Below are positions 1 through 6,927 of a stretch of DNA of 11,399 bases, in pieces (the stretch's first letter is position 1; each line of letters starts with the position of its first letter). The stretch spans positions 1 through 11,399 of the forward strand of contig JAICYA010000028.1 of the NCBI GenBank assembly GCA_025934455.1. Reading direction: 5' to 3'. The notes beneath the pieces were generated by a model that had not been told where the DNA came from, ran no database searches, and saw only the letters and a list, made by a program, of their open reading frames with translations. The translations under genes were made by a program, and so were the position numbers. This DNA comes from Rudaea sp. GTDB lineage: Bacteria > Pseudomonadota > Gammaproteobacteria > Xanthomonadales > Rhodanobacteraceae.

Positions 1-831
1 GACGACCGGTCCGTGCAGCGCGCCACGCGAGCGCGCGTCGCAGGCGAGGATGTAGAGCAGGTCGTCGCCGTCGACATGCGATCCGCCGGCATCGACCATC
101 TGCACGCGGTCGCCGTCGCCGTCGAAGGCGATGCCGAGGTCCGCGCCATGCTCGCGCACCGCCGCCTGCAGTGCGGCGATGTGCGTGGCGCCGCAATCGC
201 GGTTGATGTTTTCGCCGTCCGGACTCACGCCGATCGCGTGCACCTGCGCGCCGAGTTCGGCGAAGAGTTTCGGCGCGATGTGATAGGTGGCGCCATGCGC
301 GCAATCCAGTACGATGCGCAGGCCGCGCAATTGCAGGCCCGGCACCGTGGCGCGGCAATGCGCGGCGTAGCGTTGCGCGGCGGCGTCCACGCGCGCGGCC
401 TTGCCGATGCGCGCAGATGGAGTGGCGGCGGAATCCAACTCACGCTCGATCGCGAGCTCCACGGCATCGGCGAGCTTCTCGCCCTTGCCGTCGAAGAATT
501 TGACCCCGTTGTCCCAGTACGGATTGTGCGAGGCGCTGATCACAATGCCGGCGCTGCCGCCCATGTCGCGCGTCAGGAAGGCGACCGCCGGCGTCGGCAT
601 AGGTCCGAGCAGGCGCACGTTCGCACCGGCGGAAACGAGTCCCGCTTCCAGCGCCGATTCAAGCATGTAGCCGGACACGCGCGTGTCCTTGCCGATGAAC
701 ACCGGTGCGGCACTGCCGTTTGCCAGCACGCGGCCGGCGGCGCGGCCCAGGCGCAGCATGAATTCGGCGGTGATCGGCGGCTCGCCCGCGCGACCGCGGA
801 TACCGTCGGTGCCGAAGTAGTGCTTTTGCAT
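1..831 (-). CDS. glmM: Phosphoglucosamine mutase GlmM, N-terminal 277 codons (cut by window edge)
   Basis: GlmM interconverts glucosamine-6-phosphate and glucosamine-1-phosphate in the cytoplasm, on the way to UDP-GlcNAc for peptidoglycan and LPS. The frame is open from an ATG at 831 to the left edge, so about 60% of a usual ~445-residue protein is visible. It opens [20 protein letters not shown], the family N terminus. The phosphoserine loop ISASHNP is at residues 100-106, with the phosphorylated serine expected at Ser101. The metal-binding loop DGDGDR is at 237-242 (Asp237, 239, 241). The start lies 4 nt after the pilZ stop, and that stop (TAG) is part of the only SD-like sequence (GTAGG), which suggests translational coupling to pilZ. 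Motif order and spacing match GlmM rather than a general phosphomannomutase. The C-terminal domain is not visible. Confidence 0.96.
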   Translation of the reverse strand, partial: MQKHYFGTDGIRGRAGEPPITAEFMLRLGRAAGRVLANGSAAPVFIGKDTRVSGYMLESALEAGLVSAGANVRLLGPMPTPAVAFLTRDMGGSAGIVISASHNPYWDNGVKFFDGKGEKLADAVELAIERELDSAATPSARIGKAARVDAAAQRYAAHCRATVPGLQLRGLRIVLDCAHGATYHIAPKLFAELGAQVHAIGVSPDGENINRDCGATHIAALQAAVREHGADLGIAFDGDGDRVQMVDAGGSHVDGDDLLYILACDARSRGALHGPVV

Positions 832-835
832 TTAC

Positions 836-1198
836 CTACATCGTATATGTCGGTTTATCGGAACCGAGAATGCCGGCGAGGATCGACTCGATCTTGGTCC
901 GCGCCATCTCGCCGTCGGACGAATCGTTGAACTGCACGCCGATACCCGCGGCGCGATTGCCCTGCGAGCCGGCCGGCGTGATCCACACGATCTTGCCCGG
1001 CACCGGCAGGCGGTCCTTTTCATCCATCAGGGTGAGCAGGATGAAGACCTCGTCGCCGAGGTTGTAGCGCTTGGCCGTGGGCACGAACAGACCACCGCCG
1101 CGCACGAACGGCATGTAGGCGGCGTAAAGCGCGGTCTTGTCCTTGATCGTCAGCGGCAGGATGCCTTGCCGCGGCATAGCCAGATTGGGTGCGGCCAT
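836..1198 (-). CDS. pilZ: Type IV pilus assembly protein PilZ (c-di-GMP-nonbinding type)
   Basis: A 120-residue single-domain PilZ protein needed for type IV pilus biogenesis. In Xanthomonas, PilZ bridges the pilus ATPase PilB and the c-di-GMP receptor FimX (established for that homologue). Visible features are RQGILPLTIKDK near the N terminus, YAAYMPFVRGGGLFVPT, a central beta-barrel stretch GDEVFILLTL, and the C-terminal SDKPTYTM. The two c-di-GMP signatures of receptor PilZ domains are absent: there is no RxxxR, and GGG stands where D/NxSxxG would be. It should therefore not bind c-di-GMP itself. Tyr25 aligns with the tyrosine (Tyr22 in Xanthomonas) that I recall as important for PilB contact. 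The ATG is preceded by GAGGAG at 1207-1212 with 8 nt spacing. It lies 15 nt after holB, the holB-pilZ order also seen in Pseudomonas, and 4 nt before glmM. Confidence 0.95.
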   Translation of the reverse strand: MAAPNLAMPRQGILPLTIKDKTALYAAYMPFVRGGGLFVPTAKRYNLGDEVFILLTLMDEKDRLPVPGKIVWITPAGSQGNRAAGIGVQFNDSSDGEMARTKIESILAGILGSDKPTYTM

Positions 1199-1206
1199 TG
1201 CGCTTG

Positions 1207-1212
1207 CTCCTC
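1207..1212 (-). promoter_or_regulatory. Ribosome binding site of pilZ
   Basis: GAGGAG on the minus strand, 8 nt before the pilZ ATG. It fixes this ATG as the start over the internal Met8 and is one of the best Shine-Dalgarno matches in the window. Confidence 0.7.
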
Positions 1213-1213
1213 G

Positions 1214-2143
1214 TTACACGGCCAGTGCCGACAACGCGTCCAGAATCACCAGTTCCGGCCGCAGCGGCCCGCGCAACTGTTCGCGTGCGCGGTTGATGCG
1301 GTCGAATCCCACCGCTAGCTTGGGCAAATCCGCCGGCGCGGTCAAGGCGCGCGCGCTATCCTGAATCCGCATGGCCGCGAACCACAGGCGCCGTTCGGGA
1401 TCGGACTTGCTCCAGCGGTTGGCGACCTGCGATGCCGAGGCGGCGCCATCCAGCAAGGCGCGCAGGTCGGCGTCGACTTCCGCGTGCAGGGCCAGACCGC
1501 CGGATCGGGCCAATTCCAGCGCCATGCCCGGATTGCCTGCGGCCACATCCAGCGCCGTATCTGCGGCTTTCGCATCGACGCCCTGCCCGATCAACCAGCC
1601 CTGCGCCTGCGCGCGCGGCGGCAGGTGGAAATCGATACGCTGGCAGCGGCTGCGGATCGTCGCGGGCAGACGCGCAGGGCGGTCGGCGATCAACACGATC
1701 ACGGTCGCGGGTGTCGGTTCTTCGAGCGTCTTGAGCAAGGCATTCGCGGCGCTCGCGTTCATGGCGTCGGCCGGATCGATCCGTGCGACCTGCATGCCGC
1801 CGAACTGCGCGGTCATGGCCAGACGTTCGCCGAGCACGCGAATCTGGTCGACGATGATTTCCGTACGTGGCGTGCCATCGTCGCGCAGCTCCAGCACAAC
1901 CCGCACCGCGTCCGGATGGCTACCGGCCTTGAGCAGCGCGCAGGAGCGGCATTGCCCGCAGTCCATCCCATCCTCGCGGTCGCCAGCCCGCTCGCACAAC
2001 AGCGCGGCGACGAACGCATCGGCGAACTCGCGCTTGCCCAACCCTGCCGCGCCGCTGAGCAGCAGCGCATGCGCAAGGCGATCCTGCGCGCGCCGCGCCT
2101 GCAGGCGCTGCCAATCCTGCACATGCCACGGCGCGAGTTTCAT
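1214..2143 (-). CDS. holB: DNA polymerase III subunit delta'
   Basis: Delta' is the stator subunit of the replicative clamp loader, which places the beta sliding clamp on primed DNA. The 309-residue protein opens MKLAPWHVQDWQRLQ and has the AAA+ fold. A P-loop-like GAAGLGKR is at 31-38. A zinc module has Cys50, Cys62, Cys65 and Cys68. NALLKTLEEP is at 134-143 and the clamp-loader SRC motif at 165-167. Length and motif order match the family (E. coli delta' is 334). The P-loop keeps Gly-Lys but has Arg instead of Ser/Thr after Lys, so ATP binding is uncertain; E. coli delta' does not bind ATP. The ATG overlaps the tmk stop by 4 nt (ATGA) and has GGAG 7 nt upstream inside tmk. pilZ follows 15 nt downstream. 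Confidence 0.96.
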   Translation of the reverse strand: MKLAPWHVQDWQRLQARRAQDRLAHALLLSGAAGLGKREFADAFVAALLCERAGDREDGMDCGQCRSCALLKAGSHPDAVRVVLELRDDGTPRTEIIVDQIRVLGERLAMTAQFGGMQVARIDPADAMNASAANALLKTLEEPTPATVIVLIADRPARLPATIRSRCQRIDFHLPPRAQAQGWLIGQGVDAKAADTALDVAAGNPGMALELARSGGLALHAEVDADLRALLDGAASASQVANRWSKSDPERRLWFAAMRIQDSARALTAPADLPKLAVGFDRINRAREQLRGPLRPELVILDALSALAV

Positions 2144-2778
2144 GTCCGCACTCCGGCAGCATCGACGAATTTGCCGACGATTTTATGCACGTCCGTCAGC
2201 ACCGCATCCAGGGTCCGACTTGCATCGATGATGCGAAAACGTGCCGGCTCGGCGGTGGCGCGCGCGCGATACGCGGCACGCACGCGCTCGAAGAAATCTG
2301 CATTTTCCATTTCGATGCGATCCGCGCTGCCGCGCCCGTTCGCGCGTTTGAGGCCCTCGGCCACGGGCAAATCCAGCAACAAGGTCAGATCGGGTTTCAG
2401 GCCATCCGCCGCCCAGCGTTCCAGATCGGCGATTCTCTCCTGCGGCTGACCGCGGCCACCGCCCTGGTAGGCGAAACTGGCGTCGGTGAAACGGTCGGAA
2501 AGCACCCAGCGCCCCACCGTCAGCGCCGGACGCACGAGTTCGCGCACCAGTTGTGCGCGCGCAGCGAACATCAGCAGCAGCTCCGCTTCTGCGCACAACC
2601 CCTGATGCACGGTATCAAGCAGCACGGCGCGGATTTCCTCGCCCGCCCTCGTGCCGCCGGGTTCGCGCGTGACCAGTGCATCGATGCCGCGCACAGCCAA
2701 CACTTCGCGCACGGCTTCGAGCACGGTGCTCTTGCCCGCGCCTTCGCCGCCTTCGAGGGTGATGAATTTGCCGGTCAT
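2140..2778 (-). CDS. tmk: Thymidylate kinase
   Basis: Tmk phosphorylates dTMP to dTDP with ATP in the cytoplasm, an essential step to dTTP. The 212-residue protein has the P-loop GGEGAGKST at 10-18, the dTMP-binding REPGGT at 38-43, the signature SDRFTDASFAYQGGGRG at 94-110, and a basic LID stretch (KRANGRGSADRIE) before the C-terminal helices. Length matches the family (E. coli 213). The start ATG overlaps the mltG stop by 4 nt (ATGA) and has no Shine-Dalgarno sequence of its own, so translation probably depends on ribosomes finishing mltG. Its own stop overlaps the holB start in the same way. The mltG-tmk-holB order is the same as in E. coli. Confidence 0.97.
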   Translation of the reverse strand: MTGKFITLEGGEGAGKSTVLEAVREVLAVRGIDALVTREPGGTRAGEEIRAVLLDTVHQGLCAEAELLLMFAARAQLVRELVRPALTVGRWVLSDRFTDASFAYQGGGRGQPQERIADLERWAADGLKPDLTLLLDLPVAEGLKRANGRGSADRIEMENADFFERVRAAYRARATAEPARFRIIDASRTLDAVLTDVHKIVGKFVDAAGVRT

Positions 2779-3800
2779 GGGTTGCGGTGCAGTTGGTATT
2801 TCGCCACCGCGCGATTATGCGCTTCGAGCGTGGCCGAAAACTCGTGCGTGCCGTCGCCGCGCGCGACGAAATACAGCGCATCCGTCGGCGCCGGATGCAG
2901 CACGGCTTCGAGCGCGGCAGCTCCCGGCAACGCGATCGGCGTCGGCGGCAGACCGGCACGCGTGTAGGTGTTGTACGGCGTATCGGTTTCCAGATCGCTG
3001 GTGTGGATCTTGCCGTCGTAGGCCGCACCCAGTCCGTAAATCACCGCCGGATCGGTCTGCAGGCGCATGCCGATCTTGAGGCGATGCTCGAACACGCCGG
3101 CGATGATCGGGCGTTCGGCGGGCTGTGCGGTTTCCTTCTCGACGATGGACGCCAGGATCAGCGCCTCGTAGGGCGACGTCAGCGGCAAATCCGCTGCGCG
3201 CGCCGCCCACAAAGTATCCAGCTTGCGCTGCATCGCCGCGTGCGCGCGGCGCAGGATATCCAGATCGCTCATGCCTTTGACGAACTGGTAGGTCTCCGGC
3301 AGAAACCAACCTTCCGGCGGCGCGCCACCCGAGCCGAGCGTTTTCATGAGTTCGGCGTCGCTCAGCGCCGGCAGGGTTTGCGCCAGCTCCGCGTCGTGCG
3401 CGAGCGCGTCGCGCAGTTGCGCAAATGTCCACCCTTCCACAATGGTAATTTTGTGCTGGATCACCGCGCCCGCTGCCAGCTTCGCCAGCAGGCCGCGCGG
3501 GGTGATTCCGGGGTCGAGCGCGTATTCGCCGGCATGCAGCTTGCCGGCGACGCCCATTTGCCGCGCCAGTACACGCCAATACAGCTCCGATCCGGAGCGG
3601 ATACCGCGCGCGTCGAGATCGCGCACGATGCCCGGCAGTGGCGTACCGAGGGCGACATCGAGGGTGGCCGATTGCGGCAATGGCGCCAGCGGCGCATCGG
3701 CGAAGCGCTGGAAGTCGGCGTAAAAATACGCGCCGAGCGCAAGCGCGGCAATGAACGCCGCGAATACGAATCCGCCCAGGAATTTTCGGTTTCTGCTCAA
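2775..3800 (-). CDS. mltG: Endolytic murein transglycosylase MltG (YceG-like), TTG start
   Basis: MltG is an inner-membrane lytic transglycosylase that cleaves nascent glycan strands in the periplasm and is thought to end their elongation. The 341-residue protein has an N-terminal membrane anchor (about residues 8-27, after a basic MSRNRK start), a LysM-like region at roughly 47-112 including LHAGEYAL, and the catalytic domain with IVEGWTFAQLRD (120-131), PEGWFLPETYQF (162-173) and ASIVEKET (217-224). Glu221 is the expected catalytic acid (Glu218 in E. coli). RLQTDPAVIYGLG and DTPYNTYTRAGLPPTPI follow. The start is TTG at 3800: the next in-frame Met is residue 82, beyond the anchor, and AGAGG lies 6 nt upstream of the TTG. 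It follows pabB by 60 bp and overlaps tmk by 4 nt. Confidence 0.95.
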   Translation of the reverse strand: MSRNRKFLGGFVFAAFIAALALGAYFYADFQRFADAPLAPLPQSATLDVALGTPLPGIVRDLDARGIRSGSELYWRVLARQMGVAGKLHAGEYALDPGITPRGLLAKLAAGAVIQHKITIVEGWTFAQLRDALAHDAELAQTLPALSDAELMKTLGSGGAPPEGWFLPETYQFVKGMSDLDILRRAHAAMQRKLDTLWAARAADLPLTSPYEALILASIVEKETAQPAERPIIAGVFEHRLKIGMRLQTDPAVIYGLGAAYDGKIHTSDLETDTPYNTYTRAGLPPTPIALPGAAALEAVLHPAPTDALYFVARGDGTHEFSATLEAHNRAVAKYQLHRNP

Positions 3801-3806
3801 ACGCTG

Positions 3807-3811
3807 CCTCT
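3807..3811 (-). promoter_or_regulatory. Ribosome binding site deciding the TTG start of mltG
   Basis: AGAGG on the minus strand, 6 nt upstream of the TTG at 3800. No ATG or GTG lies in frame before the membrane anchor, so this site is the main support for the TTG start. Confidence 0.6.
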
Positions 3812-3818
3812 CGATAAA

Positions 3819-3859
3819 ACGCGGCGATGACCGGATTTTGCCCGAACTCGACGCCGCGT
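3819..3859 (-). repeat. Inverted repeat between pabB and mltG, possible weak attenuator
   Basis: On the minus strand, ACGCGGCG (3852-3859) and its perfect complement CGCCGCGT (3819-3826) flank a 25-nt spacer, and the second arm runs into TTTTAT. It lies just after the pabB stop in the 60-bp gap before mltG. The long loop and short T run make efficient termination doubtful, and GC-rich sequence gives such matches by chance. It could equally be a weak mRNA fold. No other promoter or site was seen in this gap. Confidence 0.25.
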
Positions 3860-3860
3860 A

Positions 3861-5216
3861 CTAACCTGACACGCCCAGGGCGCGCAACAGCCCGCGCGCT
3901 TTGGCGCGGGTTTCTGAAAGTTCACGCCGCGCATCCGAGTCGGCGACAATGCCGGCACCGGCGCGCAGTCGGATGAGATCATCGTGAAGCGTGAGCGTCC
4001 GAATCAAGATGTTCAGATCCATGTTGCCCTTGCGGTCGAGGTAGCCAAGTGCGCCGGTGTAAGCGCCGCGGCCCACGCCTTCGAGTTCGGAAATGATTTG
4101 CATGCTGCGAACCTTCGGACAACCCGTGATGGTGCCGCCGGGAAATACCGCGCGGATCGCCTCGCCCGGCGTCGTGCCTTTGCGCAATCGGCCACGCACG
4201 TTGGACACGATGTGATGCACATGGGCGTAGCTTTCCACCGTCATCAATTCGTCCACTTCAACCGAACCCGGTTCACAAACTCTGCCGAGATCGTTGCGTT
4301 CCAAATCGAGCAGCATGACATGCTCGGCGCGTTCCTTGGGATGCGCGATCAGCTCGCGCATGCGCGCCACGTCGTCGTCGCCGGCCAGACGCGGACGCGT
4401 GCCCGCAATCGGACGCGTCTGCGCGACGCCATCGCGTACTTCGATCAGGCGCTCGGGCGAGGAACTCGCGATCGCCCAGTCGTCCCATTGCAGCAATCCG
4501 GCAAACGGCGCGGGATTCGCGCGGCGCAAGCTGGCGTACAAACTTGCGGGAGCCGGCGGGTTCGCGCAACGCAGGCGCCATTCGCGCGACAGATTGATCT
4601 GGTAGGTATCGCCATCGCGCAGATGATCGTGGATGCGCGCCACCCCGTCGAGGAATCGCTGCGGATCGTCTTCCTCAACCTGCGCGGCAGCGACAGGCGC
4701 CGGCGAAAATGCCGGTGTCGATTCCAGATCGCGCGCGAGTCGATCGAGCAAGTCGGCGCTATCGGGTTCGGTGACCAGACGCGTGGTTTGTTGCAACCGA
4801 TCCACGACGATGGCTGCCGGACAACGCAATGCGAGCGCAACGGGAATCCGTGCGTCCGGCGCCGGCGGAAAACGCAACCCGGGTTCGATCTGCGCGGCGA
4901 GTTCGTAGCCGAGGAACAGTGCCCAGCCACCCGCGAATGGCGCATCCGCTCCGCACGGCACACGTTCGGCGCCGAATGCCGCATCCAGCGCGCCGAGGAA
5001 ATCCGCGCCTCGATCGTTTCCCGCCGCATCGCGCACGCGGCCATCGGCATGCAGGGCGAGCGCTTCGCGCGGAAACGCGAGCAGGATGTCGTAACGCGAC
5101 CGCGCCGAGGGTGCCGCGCTTTCGAGCAAACAGGGGTAACGCTGCGGATAGGCGGCGGCGAGCGGCAGCAAATCGCGCGCACCGGGAAGAATGTGCAGCG
5201 CGGAAGGGTGCTTCAC
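3861..5216 (-). CDS. pabB: Aminodeoxychorismate synthase component I (PabB)
   Basis: PabB converts chorismate with ammonia, delivered by the PabA amidotransferase, to 4-amino-4-deoxychorismate, the p-aminobenzoate precursor for folate. From GTG at 5216 it has 451 residues, the normal size. It carries YQINLSR (205-211), SSSPERL (251-257), PIAGTRPR (269-276), LDLERNDLGRV (303-313), YAHVHHIVSNVRG (330-342) and FPGGTITGCPK (358-368). The family is shared with TrpE. PabB is preferred from context (fabF-pabB-mltG, where E. coli has pabC) and from the YQINLSR-type motif. Ala271 occupies the position of E. coli PabB Lys274, so TrpE-like chemistry is not fully excluded by motifs alone. The start is 11 nt after the fabF stop with no clear Shine-Dalgarno. 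An in-frame TTG at 5231 is possible but would overlap fabF. Confidence 0.88.
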   Translation of the reverse strand: MKHPSALHILPGARDLLPLAAAYPQRYPCLLESAAPSARSRYDILLAFPREALALHADGRVRDAAGNDRGADFLGALDAAFGAERVPCGADAPFAGGWALFLGYELAAQIEPGLRFPPAPDARIPVALALRCPAAIVVDRLQQTTRLVTEPDSADLLDRLARDLESTPAFSPAPVAAAQVEEDDPQRFLDGVARIHDHLRDGDTYQINLSREWRLRCANPPAPASLYASLRRANPAPFAGLLQWDDWAIASSSPERLIEVRDGVAQTRPIAGTRPRLAGDDDVARMRELIAHPKERAEHVMLLDLERNDLGRVCEPGSVEVDELMTVESYAHVHHIVSNVRGRLRKGTTPGEAIRAVFPGGTITGCPKVRSMQIISELEGVGRGAYTGALGYLDRKGNMDLNILIRTLTLHDDLIRLRAGAGIVADSDARRELSETRAKARGLLRALGVSG

Positions 5217-5227
5217 ATCGCCACTAC

Positions 5228-6466
5228 TCAAAGCCTGCGAAATACCAGCGTTCCATTGGTGCCGCCAAAGCCGAACGAATTCGACAGCGCCGCGTCGATG
5301 CGCGTCTGGCGCGCGGTGTGCGGGACGAAATCCAGATCGCAGCCTTCGCCCGGATTGTCGAGGTTGATCGTCGGCGGCGCGACGCCGTCGCGGAGCGCGA
5401 GCACGCAGAAGATCGCCTCGACGCCGCCGGCCGCGCCGAGCAGGTGTCCGGTCATCGACTTGGTCGACGACACCATGACTTTCTTTGCCGCATCGCCGAA
5501 GCAGGTCTTGACCGCCTGCGCCTCGGCCGCGTCGCCAGCGGGCGTGGACGTGCCGTGCGCGTTGACGTACTGGATCTGATCCGCGTTGAGTGCGGCGTCC
5601 TTGAGTGCCGCGGTCATGCAGCGCGCCGCGCCTTCGCCGTTCTCGCTCGGTGCGGTGATGTGGTAGGCGTCGGCGCTCATGCCGAATCCCGCGAGTTCGC
5701 AGTACATGCGCGCACCACGCCGCTTCGCGTGTTCGTATTCTTCGAGCACCAGCACGCCGGCACCGTCGGCAAGCACGAAACCGTCGCGATCCTTGTCCCA
5801 CGGACGGCTCGCCTTGGTCGGCTCGTCGTTGCGCGTGGACATGGCGCGCGCCGAGCAGAATCCGCCCATCGCGACGCCGGTGGTGGAGTATTCCGCACCG
5901 CCGGCAACCATCACGTCGGCGTCGCCGTACTGGATCATGCGCATGGCCAGGCCAAGATTGTGCGTGGCCGTGGTGCAGGCGGTGACGCAGGCGATGTTCG
6001 GACCCTTGAGCCCCAACATGATCGAAAGATTGCCCGAAGCCATGTTGATGATGGAAGCGGGCACGAAGAACGGCGAAATCTTGCGCTGGCCGCCTTCGTG
6101 ATAGGCGATGCTGGTGCGCTCGATCGTGTGGATGCCGCCAATGCCGGCGCCGACCGCACAGCCGATGCGTTCCTCGTCGTGCTCGTGCGGATGCATGCCC
6201 GCATCCTTGAGCGCCTCGAGCGACGCCGCGACGCCGTAATGGATGAACGGGTCCATCTTCTTGACGTCTTTCGCCGCGACGAACTGCGCCGGGTCGAAAT
6301 CGCGCACTTCGCCGGCAATGCGGGTCGGGAACGTCGACGCGTCGAAATGCGTGACCGGGCCGATGCCGCTGTGTCCGGCGAGGATGTTCTTCCAGGCCGT
6401 GGCCACGTCGTTGCCGACGGGACTGACGATACCGAGGCCTGTGACTACGACGCGACGTTTGGACAT
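5228..6466 (-). CDS. fabF: 3-oxoacyl-[acyl-carrier-protein] synthase II
   Basis: FabF condenses malonyl-ACP with acyl-ACP in fatty acid elongation, including the C16:1 to C18:1 step in E. coli. The 412-residue protein (E. coli 413) opens [20 protein letters not shown]. The Cys-His-His triad is Cys164 (in [10 protein letters not shown]), His304 ([11 protein letters not shown]) and His341 ([14 protein letters not shown]), with Lys336 also conserved. The internal [14 protein letters not shown] block is typical of KAS II. The ATG at 6466 is chosen because the protein starts exactly like the family, with AAGG 10 nt upstream; an in-frame GTG at 6508 would add 14 unrelated residues. It follows acpP after a 123-bp gap with hairpins, so it may be expressed at a lower level than ACP. 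Confidence 0.98.
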   Translation of the reverse strand: MSKRRVVVTGLGIVSPVGNDVATAWKNILAGHSGIGPVTHFDASTFPTRIAGEVRDFDPAQFVAAKDVKKMDPFIHYGVAASLEALKDAGMHPHEHDEERIGCAVGAGIGGIHTIERTSIAYHEGGQRKISPFFVPASIINMASGNLSIMLGLKGPNIACVTACTTATHNLGLAMRMIQYGDADVMVAGGAEYSTTGVAMGGFCSARAMSTRNDEPTKASRPWDKDRDGFVLADGAGVLVLEEYEHAKRRGARMYCELAGFGMSADAYHITAPSENGEGAARCMTAALKDAALNADQIQYVNAHGTSTPAGDAAEAQAVKTCFGDAAKKVMVSSTKSMTGHLLGAAGGVEAIFCVLALRDGVAPPTINLDNPGEGCDLDFVPHTARQTRIDAALSNSFGFGGTNGTLVFRRL

Positions 6467-6511
6467 GAGAGATTTGCCTTTGCGTTCATCCCTGATCGCG
6501 AGAATCACAAA

Positions 6512-6528
6512 GCGGCCGTCCTGGCCGC
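6512..6528 (-). terminator. Second hairpin in the acpP-fabF gap
   Basis: On the minus strand GCGGCC, loop AGGAC, GGCCGC gives a perfect 6-bp GC stem followed by TTTGTG. A and T runs on either side could lengthen it. It lies 16 nt downstream of the stronger hairpin at 6545-6567. The poor T tail makes it a weak terminator on its own. It might act as a backup, or as a 3' end protecting an acpP transcript. Confidence 0.35.
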
Positions 6529-6535
6529 ACTTTTC

Positions 6536-6567
6536 AGAAAAGCAAACTGCGCCACACGGGCGCAGTT
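6536..6567 (-). terminator. Terminator-like hairpin downstream of acpP
   Basis: On the minus strand AACTGCGCC, loop CGTGT, GGCGCAGTT form a perfect 9-bp stem (6545-6567), followed by TGCTTTTCT (6536-6544). It begins 22 nt after the acpP stop. Stem, short loop and T-rich tail fit an intrinsic terminator or attenuator that would let acpP be transcribed well above fabF. Read-through must still occur unless fabF has its own promoter, and no convincing one was seen. Confidence 0.55.
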
Positions 6568-6589
6568 CGGGGAAATCCTTGCGGCAAAA

Positions 6590-6829
6590 TCAGGCCTTGA
6601 CGTGCGCCTTGATGTAATCGACCGCCTGCTGCACGGTGGTGATCTTCTCGGCTTCCTCGTCGGGAATCTCGCACTCGAATTCCTCTTCCAGCGCCATCAC
6701 CAGCTCGACCGAGTCGAGCGAGTCCGCGCCCAGATCATCCACGAACGAAGCGTTCGGCGTGACTTCATCTTCCTTGACGCCCAACTGTTCGATAACGATC
6801 TTCTTGACGCGATCTTCAATGCTGCTCAT
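6590..6829 (-). CDS. acpP: Acyl carrier protein
   Basis: ACP carries growing acyl chains as thioesters on a 4'-phosphopantetheine arm for all Fab enzymes. The 79-residue acidic protein opens [19 protein letters not shown] and has [18 protein letters not shown], with Ser37 as the attachment site (Ser36 of mature E. coli ACP). DSLDS replaces the commoner DSLDT. Length and helix pattern match the family. GAGGG lies 7 nt upstream of the ATG, a strong Shine-Dalgarno sequence suited to a very abundant protein. A candidate promoter lies about 50 bp upstream in the 98-bp gap after fabG, and a terminator-like hairpin follows the stop, so acpP may be partly an independent unit within the operon. Confidence 0.98.
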   Translation of the reverse strand: MSSIEDRVKKIVIEQLGVKEDEVTPNASFVDDLGADSLDSVELVMALEEEFECEIPDEEAEKITTVQQAVDYIKAHVKA

Positions 6830-6877
6830 GTGCAAACCCTCACCAGAAAAGTGGAATCCAATAGCGGAAGCGCGCGG

Positions 6878-6907
6878 ATTGTAGTGGAAGCCTTGGCGGC
6901 GCGCCAG
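6878..6907 (-). promoter_or_regulatory. Candidate sigma70 promoter of acpP
   Basis: On the minus strand a -10 box TACAAT (6878-6883, five of six consensus bases) lies 18 bp from a weak -35 CTGGCG (6902-6907, three of six). The predicted start near 6871 gives a leader of about 40 nt to the acpP ATG. The site is in the 98-bp fabG-acpP gap, one of the few large gaps in the operon. E. coli acpP also has its own promoter. The poor -35 keeps confidence moderate. Confidence 0.4.
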
Positions 6908-6927
6908 CGAACGAGCGTTTGAAGAAC

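Noticed and set aside
31..38. Idea that the window hides a defence or mobile system
   Set aside because: No transposase, integrase, phage, toxin-antitoxin or defence motifs were seen on either strand, and every long gap is explained by expression signals of housekeeping genes.
13..930. A plus-strand open frame over glmM
   Set aside because: Antisense to the glmM coding frame, which has catalytic motifs at expected positions.
1484..2449. A 321-codon plus-strand open frame over holB and tmk
   Set aside because: Antisense shadow; both minus-strand genes are secure.
2787..3830. A 347-codon plus-strand open frame over mltG
   Set aside because: Antisense shadow; MltG has a full set of motifs in the minus frame.
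3984..5579. A 531-codon plus-strand open frame over pabB and fabF
   Set aside because: Antisense shadow with no recognisable motif and biased composition.
5217..5801. N-terminal extension of pabB to 646 residues
   Set aside because: The extra 195 residues are fabF read in the wrong frame, rich in Arg and without homology; PabB proteins are about 450 residues.
6467..6508. A 14-residue extension of fabF from GTG 6508
   Set aside because: The family starts at [12 protein letters not shown]; the extra residues are not FabF-like and approach the hairpin at 6512-6528.
4829..6922. A 697-codon plus-strand open frame across pabB, fabF and acpP
   Set aside because: It is antisense to three clear genes. 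In GC-rich DNA the strong codon bias of the real genes leaves such frames open. Its Arg/Ala/His-rich translation shows no domain.
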